Source: Didymella arachidicola
Lineage: Eukaryota > Ascomycota > Dothideomycetes > Pleosporales > Didymellaceae
Reading direction: 5' to 3'
Length of the DNA: 64,000 nucleotides
Assembly: GCA_016630955.3 (NCBI GenBank)
Contig: CM049985.1
Coordinates: 1,364,001-1,428,000, forward strand
The notes under the pieces: model-generated
Databases searched by the model: none
What the model was told of the DNA's origin: nothing
Seen by the model: the letters and a program-made list of their open reading frames with translations, nothing else
Shown: piece after piece, positions 1-11,699 of the stretch
How positions within the stretch are numbered: the first letter of the stretch is position 1
Layout: every line of letters begins with the position of its first letter
Position numbers and translations under genes: made by a program

Positions 1-812
1 CGAAGGTCCCGGCCTTGAATATTGCAGGAACAATTGCTGATACGACTTCACGCAGGCGTGCTTGTCGTGACTGCGAACCCCACCTTCCTCCGGGTCCCAA
101 TGCAAGTAGCAGCAGGTCCACCTGGGCTCGCACGTCTGGGGTCGATGACATGTTTAGGGCATGCTATTGAAAGTATGTCACTTAAGCGCAGCGTGTCCAC
201 ATGGTATGCCCGCAATATAGTATTAGAATGACAAAGTGTTAGGCTTGACATGCTGTCAGAATCCTCCTCTCTCACGACTTACGACTCACGGAAGGAGCAG
301 GTAACTGCCTGCCTTTACGACACCCGACTCCTATGTAACTCCTATAGTATGCAGGCAGGCAGAGGGTGCTCCTATAGTAATGTAAGCGTGCTGCACCTTT
401 CTATCTATGTTGCAGCCTTCTTGCGTACACTGTTATCCTGCTACAGCCTTAGTAAGTAATGCTAAGAGGTAGGATACGCTATCTTAGTTACACTAGAGCA
501 CTTATAATAGAAGGATAGATTATGATACAACATTACCTATAACAGGGCTACGTTAGTCTATTACAGTCTAATAGCATAATAGCAGCAAATCAGCTATGTG
601 ACACTATATCCTAGGCCAATTAATGACCTTGAGGTGCGCGCTACGGCATGCATTGCCTTCGACCGGTCAGCCCACTTGAGACTTAGCGCACGTGGTGGGC
701 GATGCAGACAGACAAGGCTGCATATTGGGTCGTGGCAGTGCTGAAGCACGCAGCCTTCAAAGCTTTTACCCTGAGTTTTCAACTGCCTCTTTGCAACTAT
801 TCACAAGCAGAT
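1..812. other. No gene recognised
   Basis: No convincing coding region. The stretch around 440-600 is AT-rich with many TA-rich triplets, as in decayed fungal repeats, but no terminal repeats or transposase remnant can be read. Confidence 0.4.
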
Positions 813-1968
813 ATGATCGGTCGAGCTCCTGCTGATGACGAGGAACGACAGCTCGGCAGCAAGGACGCCAGACGTAACGGCATAGACGCTGACCGGCTGA
901 CACTACTATCAACCTCAATTCCTCAGTCATCCGCCGCAAAATCCGTGCCCAATTGTAATGTACCGACGCATTCTTTGTTTCTGTGCGTTCGCGGCAAACG
1001 ACAGACACGGTTTGCGATTCGCATTCAATGTTACCGACCTAAATTTAAGAAGCGGACGATTAAAATAAAGAGCAAGAAAACTGAAGAGCGGCCTGAATCA
1101 ATTCCTGAGTGGAAGAGCGGCCACTTCGAATCCGATTCCGAGATTACGGAGAAACTGGTTGCAGCTTGCTACCAATTCCACGGGCACGGGAAGAAGTACA
1201 TTCCCTTCTACGGAATCAAAAATGTGCAAGAGATTGAGGTGATTAGCTCCAATTCCAAGGCTTTCTAACAGCACTAACCAATTCACAGTTCGCAATCACC
1301 TTTCCAACCGACGACTCCAATCGATTTCAAGTCCATGTACGATCACTCAACTATGAGAGTATCAAAAAGAATGTGAGAAAACTATCGACCGATACCGTGC
1401 TCAACAAATATGCTCAGACCGTTGTCACACGAGGTCATGTCCCCAACGCTATGATTGCAACACGTTCGGGGATCCGGAGCGCTGCATAACATACGAGCTT
1501 AAAGAAGCTCACCGCATCAAAAACAGGCTCCTAGTATTGCACGTATTGCGCTATTGTGCCCTGAATCCCGCTCAGGCGGAGTGTGTCCATGCGGTCAATT
1601 CAACCCTCGACGACATGGCTCTGGCAAAAGGCCCGATCATGCATAATAGGTAAGTCGTGGAAGCCATTGGCCAGACCACACCACTGATCCACTAACTCAT
1701 GTCCAGATACCTCAATCGTCTGATCGGAAAGGTGCAATCAGAAGACGCAGGAGACATGAGACTTCTTCCAGCACGCGAGATAGTGTTAGGCTGGCAGACC
1801 GACCGGATGATCGAAGAGGTGCCAACTAACATAGTCATGACGTGGTTCGTTCTGGCTTCGATCTGGATGGTGGTGGTTGTGGGCGGTTTGGCAGGGAATT
1901 GGAACCTCTGGGTTGCTGTGGGACAATTGCTCATAGCGACACTGGCTATGTTTCTGATTTGGCTGTAG
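813..1968 (+). pseudogene. Uncharacterised gene with C-terminal membrane segments, apparently frameshifted
   Basis: Not a family I recognise. Exon 1 (813-1223) runs in phase 0 across a likely intron (1224-1288, branch-like CACTAACC, acceptor CACAG) into exon 2. Exon 2 stays readable in that frame until a TAA at 1486-1488. A second frame, open from about 1357 to 1649 and rich in Cys, Arg and Leu, then joins through a good intron (1650-1706, donor GTAAGT, branch CTAACTC) to a last exon. The last exon encodes two hydrophobic helices (about residues 45-65 and 72-89 of the 1699-1968 frame). The two frames differ by minus 1 or plus 2, and no splice pair I can see repairs this near 1430-1440. A sequencing error, an unrecognised intron or a real lesion would each explain it. 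Confidence 0.4.
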
Positions 1969-1971
1969 TGA

Positions 1972-2383
1972 TGCTGGCTCGGTTAAATAGAAAGGTGCTT
2001 CAGGAACTTCTCTGAAGGGTAGCAAGGCAACGAACGCTCGTTCTACCCGGCTTTTCTTCAAATTCATACCGCTTTATCGTTCATTGCAAAAGGAAATTCT
2101 CGATATATAGATCTGACTTTCAGATGCACTTGACCCATTGTAGCTGCCATCTCTTTTACCCAATACATAGGAGACTGTATATTACCCAAAGACTACCTTG
2201 GAAACATTTAAGAAGACTGTAAGAGACTCGTAAGGGGAATTAGGACCCATCATCTGGGGAGCATTCCGTGCACGCTGACCATCGTCATTCTGTCTGATGT
2301 CCTGGTCATCCGGGGAAACTCTGCATCCAACGGTAGAAATGAAAGCGGAAGATGTCGAGCGCTTGTCTTGATGAATAGCATGC
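1972..2383. other. No gene recognised
   Basis: Intergenic sequence between two converging genes. The segment 2384-2509 next to it is the in-frame continuation of the F-box gene beyond its stop codon. Confidence 0.4.
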
Positions 2384-2509
2384 TTAAGTAACGTAGGCAT
2401 GGAACGGCTCGAGCATCTCGACTTCATCTCGAGTAACAGGGACAGCAGTAACCTGGCTCGGCATGTCCGGCACGTCCGCGCCGAATATGACATTCCCTTT
2501 TCGGTAATA

Positions 2510-3629
2510 TTAGACTGGCCAAGTGTGACCATTGGAGTCGGCGAGTGTCTCCGGATCACGCTCATACCAGTGCGTTGGGTTGAAGACTAAAAGTTGGATG
2601 GACGATCCTTGTCCGACCATGCATGAGACCATGACTTGCGCTATTTGTTGTTGAAGGAATTGACGGTCAGCTGTCCCAGAATCTTCAGACGTGGCCATGA
2701 TAGGGTAGCTGGTAATTCGCAGGGTGCGGAGCTTGGTAAACCGCGCTATGGCTTCCTACTTATCTCTTAGTCACTATACGTGTTTTTCTGCAGGCAACAT
2801 ACCAATGTTTTCCTTAGCTCAATCTGTTCAGGCGATGCTCCTTCCTCAGCCGTGATAACGAATTTTTGTGAGACTTCAGCGTCGTCAACGTCATCTCGGA
2901 TGTCGATTAGATCGATGCTCAACACCTCAAGATCTGGGTAGACAGCGGCCAGCGTGTGGAGTTCATAGACGCTGTAACAGCGTCTTTTGGTGGCGATGCT
3001 GATGTGAGCGATTCGGAGAGTGCGACAAACTTCAACCTCGCTAAAGTCTGGAAGAAGCTTGCCCACACAATTAGATTCTGGCAGGCCATGCTTGTCTCGT
3101 TCGTGAAGCGAAATATCTAGCTTACACAGTTGCGACAGTGTTCGAATCAGTAGACCGATTGCGTGCTGATCAAGACGCACCGGACATTCAAAGGACATCA
3201 GACTGTCTCTGGGAAGGACAGCAAGTAAGCGGAGTAGATTGTTCTTCGCCTCATCTTGCTCGGTACTTGAAAGCTTGGACGGAAATTTCGAGATGAGTAG
3301 CTTCTTGACGCAGTGTAGAAAGCCACCAGGAACACCGTTGATAAGAGCGTCCGGATTTCGCCTCTTTGATTGCGCAAGATTGATCTTGACCTCCTGGAAG
3401 AGAATCATCGCCGCCGTGTTGCGCCAGTGACTATTAACAAGGCAAGCGTTTTTCAAGGCCGTAGAAGGAAGCTGTCTGTAGATTAGCTAGGAAGGTCGAT
3501 GCGAGCAGGTCAGAGCTACAAAGTACTTACATGAGTGAATACCGCGCAACTGAGTTCGATCGGAAGATCTGCGATCCAGTTGCGATTGAGCGTAAAGCCA
3601 TGTGGTAATGGGACGAGTTGCAAAGCCAT
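2510..3629 (-). CDS. F-box protein, three exons, probably shortened by an in-frame stop
   Basis: Predicted exons are 3531-3629, 2803-3471 and 2510-2755 on the minus strand, all joined in phase 0 (332 codons including stop). Exon 1 starts MALQLVPLPHG and runs into an F-box core, LPIELSCAVFTH then LPSTALKNACLVN after the first intron (3472-3530, donor GTAAGT). Exon 2 carries leucine-rich segments. Exon 3 continues with ARFTKLRTLRITSY after a 47-nt intron (2756-2802, donor GTATGT, branch GTGACTAA). F-box proteins are substrate receptors for SCF ubiquitin ligases, but the substrate cannot be inferred. The frame ends at TAA 2510-2512 after GHTWPV. It then stays open for 41 more codons beginning YYRKGNVIFG and ends at TAA 2384-2386, so the stop may be a recent nonsense change. 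Confidence 0.6.
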
Positions 3630-4651
3630 GCTGGGCTGTTGGGGGACTGGAGGAAACGGGATGTTGAAGCAGAACAGTAGAACGGGGTCAGAAATATACC
3701 ATCAAGACGTCACTTTCACCAACATTCGATAACCAACTTTCACCCGAACCCACGTGATGGAGGAACTCAATTAGGCACATGTTTTGCCATTCCAGATTCA
3801 CGGTCCAAGACAAGATAAACCACCTACTACATTGCTTCTGCAGACTTGCCCTGTTTACAATCTGGACGACACAAGCGGAGTCTCCTGGATAAGCTTCTTG
3901 CAGTCCTTGTCCATCAACTTAGCGTTGACACGAATTCTTGTCTCGTAAGGCGTTGGATTGCCGTTGGCATCGACCTGGGAGGGGTGGCTTCATCGGCAGC
4001 AAGTTGCGTGACGGAATGCGCGCCGTTAATGAGTGAGGAAGTACGCAAGTACGAGACCAAGACTAGTGGTATATGAGGCGACTGATTCTACAACAAGATA
4101 CATGTATACAGTGTCGGGACTCATGAGTGAAGTTCAAGTGATGATGCAGTCGCACAGTGGTTCGGAACTGAGGTTGCCGTACGCTGCCAACCACGCCCCA
4201 ATACCGAACGAAATATCCAATACATCACCGCACACGCCCTTGTGTACTATAAGGCTAGCCGGTGTAACCCTACGATAGATTTTATTATATCAACAATATG
4301 ACGCTCAGGTTCATGAATCACCATTCAAGATGGCACACATAAGCTCCGGTATAAGGATATTGGATCGTTATTCACTGATGTGTGTTACATGTCATAAGGA
4401 CTGTGTATCGCCAGTATATACAGTCAAAAGTGTGCGCGAAAGAATGTGACGCGTGTCAGGTTGCTTCCAAATGAAGTGCGGAAGAAATACAAATCCCACA
4501 TACCCGCAACGAAGATGAGATCGATGAGAAAGGCAGTAACCTTGCTGCTTCGCATTGTGACGCCCGCACTACGACGCCTGCAGATAGGTAAACAACAGTT
4601 GAGCCTGCGCAAAGAACTATATTGTTGCAAGCCATTGTTGCCGCATAACGT
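3630..4651. other. No gene recognised
   Basis: Only short, compositionally unremarkable reading frames are present. The right end is the 3' flank of the CAP-domain gene and the left end is the promoter side of the F-box gene. Confidence 0.4.
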
Positions 4652-5722
4652 CTAATCTGTCCAGCTACCGAGGTTGGTGGTGCTGATGGGACGGCCGACA
4701 TTGATAGCGTACTGAGTACGAATATTGCCTGCGGGATAGTAGTTGCAGACGGTGTACTTGTTCAAGGGAGAACCTGTCACGCCGCCAACGACCATGCTGC
4801 TGCCGCAATCGAGCGAAACGCAGCCAACGCTGGTAGTGCCCTTCCAAAGAAGCTGCGTAAGGTGGCCGACATTTGGGAAGACTTCATCGGAAAGGCTGGG
4901 CTGGCCAAATACAGGCAGCATCGCCTCGAACTCGCCCTTATACCAGCTTTCAGTGATACCAGCCGTAACGTTGAAGTATTGACCAGAGACGGTGAATAGA
5001 TTCTGGCCCTGGCCGGCGCCGGCCGGAATGTAGTGCGCAAAGTTGCAAGTTCGGGCAGCTTGAGCAGCAGTGTTGGCAACAGTCTGGTTCCACACCAATG
5101 GCGCAGCATTGTGGTTGGCACGAGCAGCATTGTGGTGGTAAAGAATTGCGTTCTGATACTCCGTTCCAGCAGACAGAGTTGCCTGTCCGACGCCAGCAAC
5201 GTGTCCGGGTTCGAAGGGAGCATTGCTGGGAGCAGGTGTAGGTGCTGCACTGGGAGGCACTTCGACATCGCTTATGGGGTTGCCAACGACAGAGCTAGGG
5301 GAAGGAGCCGTACCATCAGGCGCAGAGGATCCACCGCCAGGAACAGCTGGAGCTGAAGACTGGCCACCAACAATGGGTGTCGACACCGGCAGACCAACTA
5401 CGGGTGTTGACGAAGTAGTTGTAAGCGAGGAAGTTTGTACTGTGCTACTGGGTTGGCTATCTGCAGCATTGACCGTGGTCTTTCCGGCATCAGGACGAGG
5501 CGCAGTCCATACGGGTAGGAATGGAGGACGGTTGGGGTTGGGAGGGTTAGGCACTTTGGGAGGACCAGCCCAGGCTGGCGTAGCATATGGGTTCGCGATG
5601 ACAGTAACTGTAACTGTGACCGTGTCGACCACAGTGACTTGCTGACGTTTCTCGAGCGGACCCTGGGGCAAAGCAAGGCCGCCGGCTGCAAGAGCAGATA
5701 CTAGAAAAGTGGATTGGCGCAT
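4652..5722 (-). CDS. Secreted CAP/PR-1-like protein
   Basis: A single 356-codon frame. The N-terminus is a signal peptide (about residues 1-18, hydrophobic LVSALAAGGLAL) followed by a Kex2-type LEKR site near residue 25. Residues 30-190 form a long Pro/Ser/Thr-rich linker, probably O-glycosylated. Residues about 190-350 are a CAP (SCP/PR-1) domain with the family segments YHHNAARANH, NFAHYIPAG, GQNLF, GHLTQLLWKGTTSVGC and YTVCNYYPAGN, including the conserved His, Glu and Cys. Fungal relatives (yeast Pry proteins) are secreted and bind sterols and fatty acids. Export of lipids or a role in host interaction is inference. No intron is needed. The long linker resembles other wall-associated fungal CAP proteins. 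Confidence 0.85.
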   Translation of the reverse strand: MRQSTFLVSALAAGGLALPQGPLEKRQQVTVVDTVTVTVTVIANPYATPAWAGPPKVPNPPNPNRPPFLPVWTAPRPDAGKTTVNAADSQPSSTVQTSSLTTTSSTPVVGLPVSTPIVGGQSSAPAVPGGGSSAPDGTAPSPSSVVGNPISDVEVPPSAAPTPAPSNAPFEPGHVAGVGQATLSAGTEYQNAILYHHNAARANHNAAPLVWNQTVANTAAQAARTCNFAHYIPAGAGQGQNLFTVSGQYFNVTAGITESWYKGEFEAMLPVFGQPSLSDEVFPNVGHLTQLLWKGTTSVGCVSLDCGSSMVVGGVTGSPLNKYTVCNYYPAGNIRTQYAINVGRPISTTNLGSWTD

Positions 5723-7986
5723 AGTAGTACTAAGAAAGAGCTGGGAAGTAGTGTTTCTGATGTGGCGATGCTTCTGTTGCTTCTGTTGCTGTCAACAGAA
5801 GTGCGGTCGATATAAATACTACAGATGTCAGCTTAGTTCCGTTGAGATCTGCCGGAATCGTAAAGTCCGGATGGAGTTTAAGATCTCATTGCAGCCTTGC
5901 CACTATCGACGACGTGGTAGAGAGACGCCAACTTACTGACTGCTTGGACGAAAACAGCGATTACAGGACTGGGTCAAGCGTGACTTCGGCGACTGACGAC
6001 ACCTGAGCAAAGAAACATAGGCAGTCGGGACAGTAGATGGAAGAGAAAGTGGATCTTGACAGATGAAATGATCAAATGAACGGCTTTGTCGTCGTCGAGA
6101 CGGTTGTCAAAGAGAGGGTGCGCGATCAAAAGATGGAGAATACAGAGACGCCGATGGTTGCCCAGCTGTTTACTGAAGAACGAAGCTAAGCTTAAGCGAG
6201 ATTTGAGTACAGCTGCACTTGCCTACTATTCGACGCACGCAAACGTAATACAATCTGATGTTCAAGCGCGACTGCCACTATTCCTCGAAGGAAAGCACCA
6301 CCCACGTCCTCGACATCTCGAATCGAGTTCAGGCACACGCGCTCTTCGTAGAGCGGCAGAGAGCGCAAGGCCTTCGGTAGTTGGCTTCCAGTGGCGGTCG
6401 TACAAAGCATCTCTTCAGGAATGACGACACAACATTGTTGTAGTGGATGTCCGTTTGCGGTTTTGACAGCAGCGCGTGCTGTGCCTGGTTTCCTTTACCA
6501 CGGACCTGCGATGAAGATCTCTGCATGGGCATCATCATACAGACGGAGTCACCGTTGCAGCATCATTGCTACCAGATTAGGAGATCAGTGGGCTTGACCC
6601 TGACGTCTGTCAAGCTGAAGGGAGAGGTCGTTTGGCAATAGCGAACATCGGAGGACGCCGTGGCCAATCAAAGCACGATCGTGCACTCGAAGCGGGGCAA
6701 CTTAGCAGGCTGTGGCGAGCGCGAGCGCGAGCTTGAGCTTCGAGCCTCGTGCATTTTCATTTACTACGACATCCCAGTCTCATCAAAATCCCAGTCTCTG
6801 TCAGCATTAAAGCTCACTGCACTGGTCTAGCGGTACAGAGCTTTGTGATTATTCGTTTTGGAGCTACACTGGCAGGTTACGCTTGCTTTGAAGCACCTGA
6901 GCCCTCACGTTCCTGTTTCGAATAACTCTTCGGTACAACGCAGCGAAACGCCTAGCTAACTAGCAGAGACTTCAGGCAGCGCGTTGTCCTTGATTCTTCT
7001 AGGCCTCCATTGATTCCCTTGCCGCAGGCAGATCCCAAGATACTTGCTTGAGCTTGCAAGGCTTACGTTTTATTATAACACTGGTACTGACAGCGTGTCA
7101 TATGTCCAGCCCGCGCGTGAGTGAGTTCCTGGAAAACATGCGTAGCTGCTTTTTCGAAGTCAACGTAATTTAGAGTCGTTCAGCACAGAGTGTTCTCGCA
7201 GGTTCACGCATCTAGCCACGGTGAGCTCAGGAACAATGCAACCCAACACATTATTTCTGCACATGGCTCTTAGTCAAAGAAATAGCATGGGCCAAAATCC
7301 TATCGAGACACTCACTGCGCGTGGCTAACGAGAACCATGCGGGATCCTTTGCGGCAACGTGGCATTCCCGTAGCATCGCATTCCGCAAACAGAAACCTCC
7401 ATTTTTGTGGCTCTCCGGCGATATGGCTATCGGAGGGATGCGCCGGTAAAGCATGTCCCACTCTTGGCCTGGATACAAAGCAGCCCCGGCAAGTGTCCGT
7501 TTGCTGCCACGGTAGGTAGTCGACTCATTTCCATCTGCATGCAACGCGCTACCATCAGCTGCACGAATGAACCTCTGCAAAGTCTGCAAAGACGGCTTTG
7601 TCATTGGTATTGAGATCTTGAAGGATACTTGATAGCAGAAAAATGCATGTTATGGTCCCAGGGGTCACCGGTCGCAATTGTAAGACAAGTCATGCCAAAC
7701 AAATCGTGGGACTACTGGAGTAGCCTCATCACATGGCGAAAATCGAAGAGGTGATGAGGATTGAGTTATACAATGTCGTAGCTGTCGAACTCACTTCGAA
7801 ATACCTACAACGGAGTTAGTGGCTCGCGATTTGACCTTGAGATGGCACTACGGCAGCCCCACTTTTGATCCGTCATCCATTAAATCAGGCAGACACCGAC
7901 CCCAGAATTTAGAAGCGTACCACCTCATAGCTCTACTGCCGTCCGGTCCGTCTCTGCACGAGGTTGTAATCGTTATCCTTCACATA
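5723..7986. other. Long intergenic stretch without a recognised gene
   Basis: Apart from the CAP-gene promoter side, no convincing gene is seen. A minus-strand frame at 7251-7604 (117 codons, true ATG) has no recognisable motif and may be chance. Between 6713 and 6740 is a short run of GAGCGCGAGC repeats. Confidence 0.35.
5811..5818 (-). promoter_or_regulatory. Possible TATA element of the CAP-protein gene
   Basis: The palindrome-like TATAAATA/TATTTATA lies about 90 bases upstream of the CAP-protein start codon in a CT-rich flank. Spacing is plausible for a fungal promoter, but nothing else confirms it. Confidence 0.3.
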
Positions 7987-9669
7987 ATGGCTGCTTTTGT
8001 CCAGCTGCCAACCGAGCTAGTCGAATTTATCGCGTCGTATCTTGCGCAACATGACCTGTACGCGGTTTCGAGGGTGAACAAGAGCTTGAACACACTGGTG
8101 GGACCCTACCTGTATCAACATATCGACCTGGTTATACGACCGGGCGAAAGGATGCCGCGCATCGATAGATTCTGTCAAAACATCCTTGACGACCCTCGCC
8201 GTGCAGCACGTATCGAATCCCTTCGTCTCGGCCCATCATCCGAGGAGGGAGTGAAAGAGGGCCAGCGCTGGTTGCCGCGAGACAAAAGCTTCAATGATGA
8301 GGCAATGTACTCGAAAGCACTCACGGTATTGGACAACGAGCCTCTAATAATTAATGAAGACTATCTTCGAGACGCCATTCTTCAACGAGAGTACTCCGCG
8401 TATGCCGTATTAATTGTACTGACAGCCTCCACGCTACAAGAATTGGACGTGTCGGACTTCAAATACTCGACTATGGATCGCCTGTATACTATTCTGCGTA
8501 ATCTCGACGCCAAACGCCCATGGAACGAGCGTCATGCATCACCTGCGCTCTTGGAGCGGCTCAGCCGCATCAAAAAAGTGTCTTGCAACGTAGACAAAAG
8601 AGCGGGGCTTGTCTACCCAAAAGAGAAAGGTCATGTGTATCTGGACCAGGTCTTAAATCTCCCTGGACTACAGAAATTAGAATTTTCAGTCACCGACATT
8701 CAGGCACTGATGACCAGAGCTTTCAACCCTGCAGGAATGACACAGTGGCCTAGTCGGTTTTTGAGCACTCGGATACAGCCCACTGCTCTTACGAGTATAA
8801 TTGTCAGACATTCTACTTCGGGCGCACAGGCTGTGCGTTCTCTTTTGGGTTGTACGCCACAGCTTTTGTCTTTCACTTGGGACATTGCCTACGACTGCCA
8901 TGACCGCACCGAAGCACCAGAACGTTGGATTGACCTCGATGCTTGGAACGCTTCATTGGAAGAAGTCAGGAAGACTCTTGAAGTCTTGGTGTTCGCGGCC
9001 GAGTACTTTGATTCTGGGAAGTTCTCTTTCGAGCAGCCGAAAATTGGAGATCGTCAGTTTGGATATCTCGATCTGACCGGCTTCGAGCGGCTGCATACTC
9101 TGGAGGTGCCGGTTCCATTCCTGACGGGAGATGTGGATTTCTCGATCACTGCAGACATCTACCCGCTTCTGCCCCCTTATCTCCAGCATTTGTCGCTCCG
9201 TGTGGACCTCTCGCTTGCACAACTGTCCTATCAGCTAGATACATCAATTCTGGCTACTGGATTGACATTGCAACAATCTCAAGCTCAAGCCCGATGCACA
9301 ATGAGTGCACGTATGGATCTTTCATATCTATACCACGCGACTATCACAATCCTCGATCACGCCCCCGCATTGGAAAGCATCTCTGTGTGGCAGCCCGCGA
9401 ATCCTTCACTGGCTTGGTTCGATGGGCAGGTCGCTGATTTTGCAACGATTTGCAGCAACAAATCGGTCACAGGTATAATGCTGTACCCAATGCTGCTTCG
9501 ATGGAAGAAGCCAGAGCATCGAGACCTTGTCAAGGAGGTCAGATTCGAACCTGCCAGAGCCGATCGCATCGAGCGCCTTTGCAGAGCCGAGCGCGTGGGA
9601 ATACCTCTAGGCCTGGCGTCGCAATTTCATCTTTGCGCATTGCGATCGCATCTGGTGCACCTTCGTTGA
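7987..9669 (+). CDS. F-box/LRR-type protein
   Basis: A 560-codon frame from the ATG at 7987, which I prefer to the more upstream in-frame ATG at 7819. It places a canonical F-box at the very N-terminus (FVQLPTELVEFIASYL, then HDLYAVSRVNKSLNTLVGPYLY). The rest is an irregular series of leucine-rich segments, as in fungal F-box proteins of expanded families. It probably acts as an SCF substrate adaptor; the target is unknown. Uninterrupted and without visible lesions, unlike the two F-box relatives on either side. Confidence 0.7.
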   Translation: MAAFVQLPTELVEFIASYLAQHDLYAVSRVNKSLNTLVGPYLYQHIDLVIRPGERMPRIDRFCQNILDDPRRAARIESLRLGPSSEEGVKEGQRWLPRDKSFNDEAMYSKALTVLDNEPLIINEDYLRDAILQREYSAYAVLIVLTASTLQELDVSDFKYSTMDRLYTILRNLDAKRPWNERHASPALLERLSRIKKVSCNVDKRAGLVYPKEKGHVYLDQVLNLPGLQKLEFSVTDIQALMTRAFNPAGMTQWPSRFLSTRIQPTALTSIIVRHSTSGAQAVRSLLGCTPQLLSFTWDIAYDCHDRTEAPERWIDLDAWNASLEEVRKTLEVLVFAAEYFDSGKFSFEQPKIGDRQFGYLDLTGFERLHTLEVPVPFLTGDVDFSITADIYPLLPPYLQHLSLRVDLSLAQLSYQLDTSILATGLTLQQSQAQARCTMSARMDLSYLYHATITILDHAPALESISVWQPANPSLAWFDGQVADFATICSNKSVTGIMLYPMLLRWKKPEHRDLVKEVRFEPARADRIERLCRAERVGIPLGLASQFHLCALRSHLVHLR

Positions 9670-10181
9670 AGCCGAGTATCGAGGCCAGAAGAGGAGATCG
9701 TCATCGCTAAACGCATCACATTAGTCTCGGTGACACAGCTCCTCGTTCGTGGGTGGAAAGGGTGTATCCCCACTGCCGCGGTACCCCACACAGCTGATCC
9801 ACCAAATACGAGACTTCCCAACCCCACCCATCGGAAAGACGGACGCTCAAAACTTATTTCGACGACATGTCTATTGCTGACGTAAATTTGGACGCGAAGA
9901 GAGCCGACGATAAACCTTGCTGAAAGCCCAGCTGCTGGCTCGAGGGATATAGCGGCGGCTAATGCATGTGTTGGGCGCTTAGTGATAGCCTCCAACTTTG
10001 CTAACCTCAGCCCATGGCCTCAGTGTCATTTCTCGGAGCCTGATGCTTCGATTTCTTCGACAAGAACAGGTCTGTACCATGGGCCCAATATCGTTCCGAA
10101 CATCAGTGTGAGCTGGACAAATTAGAGATCACTTGACTTACCTCTCGTTCGCTCCTCCCAAAATCGATAGCACGCTTCATC
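9670..10181. other. No gene recognised
   Basis: Intergenic, between an intact F-box gene and an F-box pseudogene. No repeat or RNA gene was recognised. Confidence 0.4.
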
Positions 10182-11620
10182 GACTTACCTCCGTGTCTTC
10201 TTAATCACATTCTTGACCTGCTCTCGAGGAAGGAGCAGCATGCCTTGTCGCAACATGTCGGATCATCGGTCAAGAAGCGACGTCCCGACTCTACCGAGAC
10301 CTCAAGTTTGCAGCTACTGGGTCAGGACTGTGTGCACGAAGACTCGCACTGCTGCTACGCAGCCTTCTGGAAAGACCGAGTTTGTCTTCTCATGTTGTTT
10401 CGTTGAGGTTACTGGGCCAACAGCTCTGTTGGGACGCGTGCAATCCATGGTCTGGGGAAGGCAGCCGTCTCGTCAAGCTATGGGGACTCGATGACTGCCA
10501 CATACTGTCAAAGACTCAGCTTTTGCCTCAAACATGATCTACCGGTTTGTGGATGATGGAATGCAGTAGTCCCGGGGACGATGTGCCGATGCCCTCATCG
10601 CGCTCGTGTTAAGCCGCCTTACCGACTTGCAGTATCTGGAACTAGGGGAGGGCCTCTTACGCTACTCGCTATTCTTGCCACAGGTACCGAAGCGGACGGA
10701 CTATCTGTTCCCGAAACTACATCACGTCGTGCTTGGAGACAAAACCATCGATGTGAGGACCAGCGTTGCATACATGGATCTACATCTCATACGGTCTGTC
10801 TTCTACTCATCATCGATCTCTGATTTCGAGTGCTCGATGACACAGCCATGGCGCTTCCAATGGATCGATTCCAAGACACCAAAAAGCAACACCCTGACAT
10901 CCCTCACCTTTTTTCGAACCAAAATCAGCAGAGCTACGCTTGGGGAGCTGCTCTCCGCGATTCCAAAGCTACGCTACCTGTACTTTGTACACGAGTTCGT
11001 GTTCAGTGCTGCTACGCTCAATGGTCCCTCGCTATCGCCATATCTCGATCTCGATGAACTCAATACTGCACTCTTTCCGATACGAGACACATTCCAAGAG
11101 TGTCACTTCATACTCTGTCTCGGCCCAGGCTCGATCTCGACGACAGAGTACCCTCTTGCTAGCGTACGATTTCCAGCCGTGCAAGGCACCTTGACCATGC
11201 TCAAGTTCATGCCCCGCTCGACTAAAGTAGAGATACCTATGACAATGCTGCTCGGCTGGTATCCAAACTTTGCCGCCAAGTTAGAGGAGGTTCTTCCACA
11301 TGGCCTTGTGGATCTCATCTTGCGAGATGATCTGATGCGCTACTGTCCATGGGTCGCACCCTCCAATGCCGAGAAGCAGGTATTGCGAATCGCGGAGTAC
11401 ATCTAAGGTCGTTCGTTCCACGCATCCCACCTCCAGTCGCTGAAGGTCCGCCTGACCTCAGCAAAGCGCTCGTGGGTCCATTCTGTCAGAGCTCTCAATA
11501 TTGCTACAGCTGAGAGAGGAAGCAAAACCAGTCTCACTCGCAGCAGGAAGTCAGAAATGTATGGCTGGCAGTTTGAAAAGGTACAGCCTGCATTTGCAAG
11601 CCCCACCGCAGCCTGCCATG
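10182..11620 (+). pseudogene. Decayed F-box/LRR paralog
   Basis: Pieces in different frames read as one F-box protein. The F-box start is LPPCLLNHILDLLSRKEQHA (about 10183-10250). A shifted frame then gives ATCRIIGQEATSRLYRDLKF and about 75 more codons to TGA near 10534. A third frame from 10534 starts MIYRFVDDGMQ, hits TAG at 10567-10569 and runs through LALVLSRL-like leucine-rich sequence to TAA at 11404-11406. Beyond that stop the same frame stays open with HASHLQSLKVRLTSAKRSW and more. That makes two frameshifts and two in-frame stops without usable splice signals. The architecture matches fungal F-box proteins whose C-terminal part is leucine-rich. A duplicated, abandoned gene copy is the simplest reading. 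Confidence 0.7.
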
Positions 11621-11699
11621 CTGCAAGGAAGGACAGTGTGTTCCACCCGATGTCGCCGCTATTCGAGTCTCGTTGGCCGTCTGATGCGAACTTCTTTTG

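Noticed and set aside
6825..6900. TGGTCTAGCGGTA, like a tRNA A-box
   Set aside because: No matching B-box (GGTTCRANYCC) or cloverleaf could be found downstream.
7251..7604. 117-codon minus-strand frame
   Set aside because: True ATG but no domain, signal peptide, splice partner or repeat; left as unsupported.
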